64,000 bases of DNA from contig NZ_FOBX01000011.1 of the NCBI RefSeq assembly GCF_900109945.1, forward strand, positions 62,001 through 126,000, written 5' to 3'. Positions within the stretch are counted from its first letter, which is position 1. The number at the start of each line of letters is the position of its first letter. This DNA is from Bradyrhizobium sp. OK095. GTDB lineage: Bacteria; Pseudomonadota; Alphaproteobacteria; Rhizobiales; Xanthobacteraceae. The notes under the pieces are model-generated. The model had not been told where the DNA came from and did not search any database. It saw only the letters and a program-made list of their open reading frames with translations. The position numbers were made by a program, and so were the translations under genes. This document shows positions 45,236-52,023 of the stretch, in pieces.

Positions 45236-45302
45236 GCAGCCCGGTAGCTTTGTCAGGCTCGTAACCCCGAGGTCATAGGTTCAAATCCTGTCCCCACAAC
45301 CA
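45236..45302 (+). pseudogene. Truncated, degenerate initiator tRNA-Met copy
   Basis: From GCAGCCCGGTAGCTTTGTCA through GGTTCAAATCC to an encoded CCA, the sequence follows the bacterial fMet tRNA pattern (D arm, anticodon arm, T arm). The 5' acceptor strand is absent: CTAAGAGT precedes it where a partner of CCCCACA is needed. The anticodon position reads CGT instead of CAT. It is most likely a relic left by an integration event at an fMet tRNA. Confidence 0.7.
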
Positions 45303-45332
45303 ACGATTCTTGTGAAAGCAAGGCGTCCATAA

Positions 45333-45362
45333 CCCCGGCTTCCGAAAGGACGCCGGGTTTTT
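45333..45362 (+). terminator. Hairpin terminator after the tRNA-Met relic
   Basis: CCCCGGCTTCC-GAAA-GGACGCCGGGTTTTT gives a GC stem with a GAAA loop (one mismatch) followed by a T run, as expected after a tRNA gene. Confidence 0.7.
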
Positions 45363-45508
45363 CTTGTTCGTGGCGAACCGAAGGATCGCGGCGAGGTGCG
45401 CCGCGCAGCGTGATCGCCACCTCGGCCTCGTCGGGGACAAGCGGCAGCCGATCGACCGGCGTTCAGAACGCCTCAACCGCCTTGACCTTGCCATCCTCGC
45501 TCGACCGG
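45352..45508 (-). pseudogene. Probable C-terminal relic of a site-specific recombinase
   Basis: On the minus strand, one frame reads DGKVKAVEAF-stop-TPVDRL then PLVPDEAEVAITLRG. A +1 shift continues as HLAAILRFATNKKNP. Joined, this resembles the C-terminal tail of large serine recombinases (IxLxPxxxxxxIxLRGDLAAIL). A stop codon and a frameshift show that it is not functional. The match is short, so the family is tentative. Its place beside the att repeat and the tRNA relic supports it. Confidence 0.45.
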
Positions 45509-45517
45509 GGGCATAAT

Positions 45518-45552
45518 TGACAAATACAGGTCATTATGACAAATTACTGTCA
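45518..45552. promoter_or_regulatory. Two tandem operator-like sites (TGACAAATNACNGTCA)
   Basis: TGACAAATACAGGTCA (45518-45533) and TGACAAATTACTGTCA (45537-45552) are direct repeats 19 bp apart, and each is internally palindromic (TGAC...GTCA). They lie about 90 bp upstream of the nitroreductase-SDR-MarR genes. The first overlaps a TTGACA -35-like hexamer, so repression by the MarR-type protein is a reasonable guess. Confidence 0.5.
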
Positions 45553-45641
45553 ATTAGTCTCTCGCAACAAATGGCGTGACCTGCGGAGGCAACGCGAGGT
45601 GACCCCACTCCCAGCTCAATCTGACAGAGGTTTCGACCCCC

Positions 45642-46298
45642 ATGTCCGCAGACGACCCCCAAAGGCCAATAGACCTTCCGCCTCCGAGCGAGGATCGCGC
45701 AATTTCGTTCTACGAAGCCGTCGCGCGCCGGCGCACGATCCGCGACATCGCGGCAACGCCCCTGACGATGGATCAGCTTTCAAACCTCCTATGGGCAGCG
45801 TTTGGCGTGAACCGCAAAGCGGGACCGGATGGGGCGCTTGGCCGAACGGCAGCATCGGCCAGCAACTCACAGGAAATCGATCTCTACGTCGCGCTCGAAG
45901 CCGGGCTCTATCTCTATGACGGAGTGCTGCACCGGCTCGATCCCGTTGCAACCGGTGATTTGCGCTCCGACGCCATCAATCCCCGACAAGGTTCGGCCTT
46001 GGCGACGCTGGCGCCAGTTCAGTTGATCTACGTCGCTGACATCCATCGCCTCACGCACACCATCGGCCACCAGGAGCCCGGCTTGCATGATCCGGAAATC
46101 CAAAAGGCGTACTATTTCATCGACACAGGCCTAATCGCTGGCAACGTCTACCTCTTCGCGGCAGCGCACGGCTTGGCCGCCTGGTTCCACAACTGCGATC
46201 GGTCGGCGCTGGCGAACCACATCGCGCTGCGGCCTGAACAAAGAGTGCTGTTTGCTCAATCGATCGGCTGGCCCGCGAGCCGGGAGGTTGCGGCATGA
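45642..46298 (+). CDS. SagB/nitroreductase-family FMN oxidoreductase
   Basis: A 218-residue nitroreductase-fold protein. FYEAVARRRTIRDIAATPLT is the FMN-binding start of the family, followed by LSNLLWAAFGVNR and TAASASNSQEIDLYVAL, and AYYFIDTGLIAGNVYLFAAA is the conserved helix. The spacing matches the SagB/ThcOx branch, which includes RiPP azoline oxidases, but many members are stand-alone reductases and no cyclodehydratase is present here. It heads a same-strand group with an SDR and a MarR regulator. Confidence 0.85.
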   Translation: MSADDPQRPIDLPPPSEDRAISFYEAVARRRTIRDIAATPLTMDQLSNLLWAAFGVNRKAGPDGALGRTAASASNSQEIDLYVALEAGLYLYDGVLHRLDPVATGDLRSDAINPRQGSALATLAPVQLIYVADIHRLTHTIGHQEPGLHDPEIQKAYYFIDTGLIAGNVYLFAAAHGLAAWFHNCDRSALANHIALRPEQRVLFAQSIGWPASREVAA

Positions 46299-46398
46299 GG
46301 ATCTCCACCAGGCAATGCCGAACGAATTCTGCGGCTCTGATGGCGAACGCCTTGCCGGATATCTCTTCTCATTCATCATCAAGACGGGACGATCGGCT

Positions 46399-47136
46399 AT
46401 GAATCTGACAGGAAACACCATCCTCATCACCGGCGGCGCAACCGGTATCGGTTTCGCCCTGGCCCGACTCCTGGCACAACTGGGTAACAGCGTCATCATC
46501 TGTGGAAGAAACGGCGAAGCCCTGAAGAAGGCGCAGGCTCAGGTGCCGGGGCTGGTTACTCGGCTCTGCGACATCACCGACGCTGAGAGCCGCCAGTCTA
46601 TGGTGGATTGGCTGAACACAGAGCATGCGAAACTCAACATCCTCATCAACAATGCCGGCGTTCAATGTCACCGCAACTTCAATCACGAGGGAGCGCTCGC
46701 CAAGATCGATGAGGAAGTGGCGGTCAATTTTACGGCTCCCATTTGTCTGATCTCCGAACTCTTGCCGTTACTGAAGCCGCAGTCAAACGCTGCTATTGTC
46801 AACGTCAGTTCCGGGCTTGCGTTCGCGCCGATGGCGGATGTTCCTGTCTATTGCGCCACCAAGGCGGCCGTTCACTCGTTCACGCTCAGCCTGCGCCACC
46901 AACTCAAGACCACAGGGGTCAGGGTCATTGAGATTGTTCCTCCGATTGTGGACACTGGTCTCGGTGGGAGCGTCCGAAGCGAAGGCGTGACCAATCGTTA
47001 CATGATGTCCCCCGGGGATTTCGCGAAGGAAGCGCTCACTCAGTTGGAGAACGACCAGAACGAAGTTCTGGTCGGCATGTCAGTGAATACGCGGCGGGAG
47101 GGTGAGGCCTTGTTTGAGCGAATGAATAGTCGCTGA
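46399..47136 (+). CDS. Short-chain dehydrogenase/reductase (DltE-like)
   Basis: A 245-residue classical SDR. It has the NAD(P) motif TILITGGATGIGFALARLLA, NILINNAGVQ, the catalytic Ser in VNVSSGLAFAPM, and Tyr-Lys in PVYCATKAAVHSFTLSL. Ending EALFERMNSR and with the IVDTGLGG segment, it resembles DltE/YdfG-like oxidoreductases. The start ATG 46399 has GGGAC upstream; the longer open frame overlaps the nitroreductase and lacks a ribosome-binding site. The substrate is unknown. Confidence 0.9.
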   Translation: MNLTGNTILITGGATGIGFALARLLAQLGNSVIICGRNGEALKKAQAQVPGLVTRLCDITDAESRQSMVDWLNTEHAKLNILINNAGVQCHRNFNHEGALAKIDEEVAVNFTAPICLISELLPLLKPQSNAAIVNVSSGLAFAPMADVPVYCATKAAVHSFTLSLRHQLKTTGVRVIEIVPPIVDTGLGGSVRSEGVTNRYMMSPGDFAKEALTQLENDQNEVLVGMSVNTRREGEALFERMNSR

Positions 47137-47189
47137 CAAAGCGAGCCGATAAACTGTCGATCATCCCACTTTATGAGGCCCACCAAAGT

Positions 47190-47651
47190 ATGCCGAAGCA
47201 CACGCGCGAAGGCGCCGCCATAACCGAACTCATCCTGTCGATCTTTCTCACCAACGGTCGAATCATGCGGGCGGGCGACGCGCTTCTGAGCGACCTGGGC
47301 CTGAACGGCACGCGTTGGCAGGTGCTCGGCGCGATCAAAGATGCCCCCAAGACGGTCGCCCAGATAGCTCGTCAATACGAACTCAGCCGACAAGGTGTGC
47401 TTTGGGTCGTGCAATCATTGCTCGATGAGGATCTCGTAAGATACGTCAATAATCCCGATCACAAGCGGGCAAAACTTCTGATGTTCACAGAAAAAGGCCG
47501 GCAGACCTATGATGAAGTGGCGCGTCGTCAGCGTGTTTGGTCCAATGAGCTTGGTGCGACCTTTGGCGTCGAGGACGTGAAAGTGGCGATGCAGTGCATC
47601 CGCCGCCTCGGGGAGCTCGTCAAGAGCGGCAATGGCGCTGATGAGGAATGA
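47190..47651 (+). CDS. MarR-family transcriptional regulator
   Basis: A 153-residue winged-helix repressor. Helix-turn-helix: KTVAQIARQYELSRQGVLWV followed by the wing LVRYVNNPDHKRAKLLMFTE. MarR proteins sense phenolics, oxidants or drugs and usually repress their own operon. It is the third gene after the nitroreductase and SDR on the same strand; the doubled palindrome upstream of that group is a candidate binding site. Confidence 0.92.
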   Translation: MPKHTREGAAITELILSIFLTNGRIMRAGDALLSDLGLNGTRWQVLGAIKDAPKTVAQIARQYELSRQGVLWVVQSLLDEDLVRYVNNPDHKRAKLLMFTEKGRQTYDEVARRQRVWSNELGATFGVEDVKVAMQCIRRLGELVKSGNGADEE

Positions 47652-47778
47652 AGGACAGAGTCAAAGTAGGCGAGCGAAAATGGGTAAGGACGATCGCCTT
47701 CGTGGCATGACAACGCTCGGGTCACACCAAAGCCTTCACCGTCGAACGACTGCCGAGCTCCCAATCTTGGTGCGGATG

Positions 47779-48684
47779 TCAGGTATCCAAGCATTTCGGT
47801 AGTTCGGCGGCGAGCGCGTCGATCGCCAGTCGTGACCGAAGCGGCAAATATCGGTTGGTCGGCCAAACGGCGTAGCATTCCATCGTGGCGCTCGGGCGAT
47901 CGCCCCAAAGCTCGACGAGTTTGCCCTGACGCATGCGGTCACGGATCAGCCAGTGGGGAAGCCAGGCAAGCCCCATTCCGTCCACTGCGGCATCGGCAAT
48001 CACCTCGAGATCGTCGAAGCGCAGCCGGGATGTGACCGATACGTCGATGAGAGCGCCGTTCGTGTCGGGAAGCTGCCATGCCAGACCATGATCGTTGCGC
48101 CAGTAGACAAGCAGGTCGTGTTCCGACAAATCCGCAAGGCAGCGAGGCTCGCCTCTTGTGGAGAGATAGGCAGGAGAAGCGCAGAGCACCTTGCGTTGGC
48201 TGACGAGCCGTCGGGCGTGGAGTGACGTGCCGTTGCCAAGTGAGCCGTTCCGCACCGCCAGGTCGAAGCCGTCGGCAATCAGATCGATTTGGCGGTCGTT
48301 GAAGTTGAGTTCGAGTTCGAGCTTGGGATGTCGACGCGCATAGGCGCGCAGGATGGGCGCCGCGCAGTAACGGCCGAACAAGACAGGCAAGGATACGCGC
48401 AGTCTGCCGACAACCTCGCGCCGGCCGGATTCCAGCAGAGACTCGCCCGCGCGCAGTTCCTCGATGGCACGCACGCATCGCTCGTAATATTGCTGACCAT
48501 CTTCCGTCAGGCTCTGCGTGCGCGTGGTGCGGTGAAACAGCCGGACGCCAAGTCGCTCTTCCAGACGTGCGATCGCTTTGCCGACCGCAGATCGCGTCAA
48601 CGATAGTCGATCGGCCGCCCTCGCGAACCCACCTGACTCAACGGCCTCGACGAAGACCTGGACGCCATCGAACCTGTCGCGCAA
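47779..48684 (-). CDS. LysR-family transcriptional regulator
   Basis: A 301-residue regulator from a TTG at 48684 (LRDRFDGVQVFVEAVESGGF), with GGAGGG nine bases upstream. That start gives the standard LysR N-terminus; the longer frame to 48885 is not needed. The helix-turn-helix is RAADRLSLTRSAVGKAIARL, and the effector-binding domain follows. It is divergent from a four-gene group (flavodoxin, isomerase-like, PfpI-like, amidohydrolase) that it likely activates. Confidence 0.93.
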   Translation of the reverse strand: MRDRFDGVQVFVEAVESGGFARAADRLSLTRSAVGKAIARLEERLGVRLFHRTTRTQSLTEDGQQYYERCVRAIEELRAGESLLESGRREVVGRLRVSLPVLFGRYCAAPILRAYARRHPKLELELNFNDRQIDLIADGFDLAVRNGSLGNGTSLHARRLVSQRKVLCASPAYLSTRGEPRCLADLSEHDLLVYWRNDHGLAWQLPDTNGALIDVSVTSRLRFDDLEVIADAAVDGMGLAWLPHWLIRDRMRQGKLVELWGDRPSATMECYAVWPTNRYLPLRSRLAIDALAAELPKCLDT

Positions 48685-48899
48685 CCCCGCGGCTCCCTCC
48701 AGAAGACAGATCTGGCGATTGTAGAGCCCCAGGAACCAAACGGGGGAACAACGATCGCCAATGATAATCTGCATTCTACGATATGAACGCGGTCGCGCAA
48801 ACGAGTTTTCGAGGCGATCCCGGCCTGAAATGTCATCGAGACATTGGGCAGGCGTCGTCCTCCCATCGCGCGCGACATCGTTCATGGAAGGGCGGCACG

Positions 48900-49469
48900 T
48901 TGTTGATTTCGATCGTATACGACAGCGGCCATGGCCACACCGCGCGTGTTGCCGAAGCAGTTGCGGAGGGCGTCCGGGAAGTCGAAGGGGTCCAGGCGAA
49001 ACTCATCGCCGCCACAGACCGACAGATGGACTGGAAAACGCTGGAGCAGAGTGACGGCATCGTCTTCGGGTCGCCGACCTACAACGGGCTGATTAGCGCC
49101 AAGTTCAAGCAGTTCTTCGAGGACTCCACCAAGGCAGCCTGGTCGGAGCAGAAGTGGCGCAACAAGATCGCCGCCGGCTTCACCAATTCCGGAGCCCAGC
49201 ACGGGGATAAGCTGAACTCCCTTGTGTCGATGGCGCTGTTTGCAGCCCAACACGGCATGATCTGGGTTGGTCTCGACTTGATGCCCGGCAACAGCAACAG
49301 CGCTGGGAGTTCCAACGACCTCAACCGGCTGGGAAGCTGGCTGGGAGTCATGACCCAGTCGAACATGGACCAGGCCGCGGAAGTCGCGCCGCCCGACAGT
49401 GACCTGCGCACCGCGCAATATCTCGGTCGGCGCGTGGCGCAGACCGTCCGCCGATTCCAGCCCGCGTAA
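48900..49469 (+). CDS. Flavodoxin-family NAD(P)H:quinone reductase-like protein (WrbA-like)
   Basis: About 189 residues from a TTG at 48900 (GGAAGGG seven bases upstream). The FMN phosphate loop is SIVYDSGHGHTARVAEAVAE, followed by DGIVFGSPTYNGLISAKFKQ and KIAAGFTNSGAQHGDKLNSL, which are typical of the WrbA/flavodoxin family. It is the first gene of the LysR-linked group. A role in quinone or oxidative stress is likely. The open frame extends upstream to 48783 but without flavodoxin features. Confidence 0.88.
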   Translation: MLISIVYDSGHGHTARVAEAVAEGVREVEGVQAKLIAATDRQMDWKTLEQSDGIVFGSPTYNGLISAKFKQFFEDSTKAAWSEQKWRNKIAAGFTNSGAQHGDKLNSLVSMALFAAQHGMIWVGLDLMPGNSNSAGSSNDLNRLGSWLGVMTQSNMDQAAEVAPPDSDLRTAQYLGRRVAQTVRRFQPA

Positions 49470-49513
49470 TCCGCTTCACCTGCACCCAAGACCTGCACCC
49501 AAGGAGCCCGAAC

Positions 49514-49813
49514 ATGAAACTGCTTTGCCTCGACGTTCCACAGCCCGGCGCCAGCCTGGAAAAGTACCAGCCGCATATGCAGGACGAAGCCCGCCACGCC
49601 TGGCAAATGTACAAGGGCGGCATCATCCGCGACATCTATTTCCGACAGGACCGTCCTGGCGTCGCCATCATCGCGGAAGCCGAATCCGTGGAGGCCGCCA
49701 AGAAGGCGCTCGCCGAGTTTCCCCTCGCCAAGGCCGGACTGATCGGTTGGGACGTGATCCCGCTCGGTCCCTTCACCAACTGGGAAACGCTGTTCGCCCC
49801 TGGAAACGCCTGA
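49514..49813 (+). CDS. Muconolactone isomerase-like small dimeric alpha/beta protein
   Basis: A 99-residue protein beginning MKLLCLDVPQPGASLEKYQP and ending GWDVIPLGPFTNWETLF. The FRQDRPGVAIIAEAESVEAA and FPLAKAGLIGWDVIPL segments resemble the ferredoxin-like barrel of muconolactone isomerases and YciI-like proteins. Catalytic residues of true muconolactone isomerase cannot be confirmed. AAGGAG precedes the ATG. It lies between the flavodoxin and PfpI-like genes. Confidence 0.7.
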   Translation: MKLLCLDVPQPGASLEKYQPHMQDEARHAWQMYKGGIIRDIYFRQDRPGVAIIAEAESVEAAKKALAEFPLAKAGLIGWDVIPLGPFTNWETLFAPGNA

Positions 49814-49999
49814 GAACGAGGCTCGCATTGCGGCTCCCGAGCGCGCTCCCGCGGCGCGCGGTCGGGTCCAACAAGCAGCCCAACGGCGCCAGGCCGACAC
49901 GAGTTCTCGTCATGAATGTCATGAGCTTCGCGACTCAATCGGCAACTGGTCCGCTCGAACAGATCGATATGCGCTCGCTCAAATCACAAGGAGAAGACC

Positions 50000-50689
50000 G
50001 TGGCAGATAATATCAAACCGATCCTTTGCGTGGTCACCAGCCATCCGATCCGCGGCGACACCGGTGAGCCGACGGGCTTTGCGATGGTCGAACTGACCCA
50101 TCCGCTCGATGTCTTCCAGAGGGCCGGCATTCCGACCGAGATCGCGTCCATCCGCGGCGGTCATCCGCCGATCGACTTCTTCGACCTGTCCGATCCAGTC
50201 AACGACAAATTCTGGAAGGACAAGAAATTCCGCGCCGAACTCGCCGATTCCAAGATCCTCGCGGATGTCGAGCCTTCCCGCTATTCGGCGGTCTTCTTCG
50301 CCGGCGGCCATGGCACGATGTGGGACTTCGCCAACACCGGAGCTGTGCAACGCGTGATCCGCGAGATCTGGGAAGCGGGCGGCATCGTCTCGGCGGTCTG
50401 CCACGGTCCGGCGGCGCTGGTGAACGCGAAGCTTTCCGACGGCAGCTATCTCATCGCGGGCAAGAAGCTCGCCTCCTTTACCAACGATGAGGAAGCCGAA
50501 GTGAAGTACACCAACGTCGTGCCCTTCCTGCTGGCGACCGCGCTTGAGGAGCATGGCGCCCAGCACCAGCCGGCCCCCAACTGGACGGAGAAGGTGGTGG
50601 TCGATGGCCGTCTGATTACCGGTCAGAACCCGGCCTCGGCCCACGGGGTCGGCGAAGCCGTTGTCGATCAACTCACTGCGAAGGCCTGA
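50000..50689 (+). CDS. DJ-1/PfpI-family type 1 glutamine amidotransferase-like protein
   Basis: A 229-residue class I GATase-fold protein. The nucleophile elbow is GIVSAVCHGPAALVNAKL (Cys-His adjacent), a Glu/Asp-containing N-terminal strand is present (FAMVELTHPLDVFQRAG), and FFAGGHGTMWDF is the conserved turn. It resembles Hsp31-like glyoxalases/deglycases. The start is the GTG at 50000 with AAGGAGAAG upstream. It is in the same direction as, and close to, the redox genes of the LysR-linked group; a role against reactive aldehydes is likely. Confidence 0.9.
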   Translation: MADNIKPILCVVTSHPIRGDTGEPTGFAMVELTHPLDVFQRAGIPTEIASIRGGHPPIDFFDLSDPVNDKFWKDKKFRAELADSKILADVEPSRYSAVFFAGGHGTMWDFANTGAVQRVIREIWEAGGIVSAVCHGPAALVNAKLSDGSYLIAGKKLASFTNDEEAEVKYTNVVPFLLATALEEHGAQHQPAPNWTEKVVVDGRLITGQNPASAHGVGEAVVDQLTAKA

Positions 50690-50777
50690 AGGACGGCTTC
50701 CAGGCGCGTCATCTGGCGGTGCAGATGACAGCGCAATTTCGGATGCTTAAGCACTCTCAGACCGGAGGAATCCAGAG

Positions 50778-51770
50778 ATGAAGATCGTCGCAATCGAGGA
50801 ACACGTCCTCCCCCTCGAGGTCGCGCAGGCTTGGCGCAGCATTCCAGGCGCCGACGACGGAACACTCGATCTCAATCCCGGGGTCATCGGCGAACGTCTG
50901 GCCGATCTTGGCGATCAGCGACTGGCGCTGATGAACGAAACCGGCGTTGATATGCAGGTTCTGTCGCTGACGACGCCGGGCCTCAATAATCTGGGGCATC
51001 ACAGCGTCGATCTGGCCCGTCGCGTCAACGATCTGCTGGCCGAGACCGTGGCGACCAATCCGTCTCGTTTCCAGGCGTTGGCGGTGCTGCCGTCGGCAGA
51101 CGCTGACGCCGCCGCACGGGAGCTTCGTCGCGGTATCACGGAACTCGGGTGCAAGGGCGCCATTCTCTACGGCCGCGTCGGTGGAAAGAATCTCGACGAT
51201 GCGATCTTCGAGCCCACGTTCGCTTGCGCGGCCGAACTCGGCGTCCCGCTGCTGATTCATCCGCAGATTCCGCAGCAGAGCGTTCGCGACGCCTATTATG
51301 CCGACCTCGGCGCACCGATCGATCTCGCTTTGTCCACCTTCGGCCTGGGATGGCATTACGAGGCCGGTATCCAGTTTGTCCGCATCGTGTTGGCTGGCGT
51401 CTTCGACCGCCATCCGAACCTCCAGGTGATCCTCGGTCACTGGGGCGAACTGGTGATCTTCTATCTCGAGCGGCTCGCCATGCTCGATCGGGTGTCCGGG
51501 TTGAAGCGGCCCTTCGTCGACTATGTGCGCGACAATCTCTATCTGACCGCAAGCGGGATGTTCAGCCCGGCCTATTTGCAGCGTGCGATCGAGGCAGTGG
51601 GCCCCGATCGCATCCTGTTCTCGACAGATTTTCCGTACCAGTATCGCCCCGGCAGTGACGCACGCCATTTCCTGGAAGGCTTGCCGCTCGACAATTCCGA
51701 CAAGGCGAAATTTGCTTACAAAAACTGGGAACGTTTGACCGCGGACGCGAGCAACTCGGCTGCTGAATGA
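50778..51770 (+). CDS. Amidohydrolase-family protein (ACMSD/decarboxylase-like)
   Basis: A 330-residue TIM-barrel metal enzyme of the amidohydrolase-2 branch. MKIVAIEEHVLP starts where family members have the metal-binding HxH or EEH motif; LLIHPQIPQQ, VILGHWGELVIFYLERL (His) and ILFSTDFPYQ (Asp) are the later metal or acid sites. This branch includes ACMSD and gamma-resorcylate decarboxylases, so a nonoxidative decarboxylation of an aromatic or enol acid is plausible. GAGGAATCCAGAG precedes the ATG. It is the last gene of the LysR-linked group. Confidence 0.88.
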   Translation: MKIVAIEEHVLPLEVAQAWRSIPGADDGTLDLNPGVIGERLADLGDQRLALMNETGVDMQVLSLTTPGLNNLGHHSVDLARRVNDLLAETVATNPSRFQALAVLPSADADAAARELRRGITELGCKGAILYGRVGGKNLDDAIFEPTFACAAELGVPLLIHPQIPQQSVRDAYYADLGAPIDLALSTFGLGWHYEAGIQFVRIVLAGVFDRHPNLQVILGHWGELVIFYLERLAMLDRVSGLKRPFVDYVRDNLYLTASGMFSPAYLQRAIEAVGPDRILFSTDFPYQYRPGSDARHFLEGLPLDNSDKAKFAYKNWERLTADASNSAAE

Positions 51771-52023
51771 TGGTCTGTTTGGCTAAGACGGCGATGGCCC
51801 GCATCCCGCTTAACGTCGAGAGCTGCTTAGGCGGCGAGCTCAGGGATTGCCTGTTCGACCAATCGCAAGAATCGGGCGTTGCGCATCGCCGATTTGAACC
51901 TATCAATCGATGGCGTTGTGCAACTGACCTTTTCGAGCGCCGACCCCATCATGTTGCGCAATGCACATCTGCCGGACTCCGCGAGAAGGCCGGGCGGCGG
52001 GCCCGGTCGGCCAGAGTTGAGTT
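51771..52023. other. Intergenic gap with a possible 41-codon relic
   Basis: Convergent gap of about 250 bp. A minus-strand frame at 51827-51952 would encode 41 residues ending RFLRLVEQAIPELAA. It looks like a C-terminal coding relic but matches nothing I recognise and has no clear ribosome-binding site. No hairpin terminator is evident. Confidence 0.3.

Larger units (their letters stand above)
44719..45641. other. Right island boundary region without intact genes
   Basis: About 920 bp containing the third att-like repeat, a degenerate initiator-tRNA copy, a hairpin terminator, a probable recombinase C-terminal relic and a doubled operator-like site upstream of the nitroreductase gene. The small frame at 44753-45004 has no features I can support. 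Confidence 0.6.

Noticed and set aside
45273-45494. Minus-strand frame ending RWLWGQDLNL as a small protein
   Set aside because: It reads across the tRNA relic and its terminator; such tRNA-antisense frames are common false annotations.
45642-46298. SagB-like dehydrogenase as part of a thiazole/oxazole RiPP system
   Set aside because: No YcaO, cyclodehydratase or precursor lies nearby; the gene is outside the island and grouped with an SDR and a MarR regulator.
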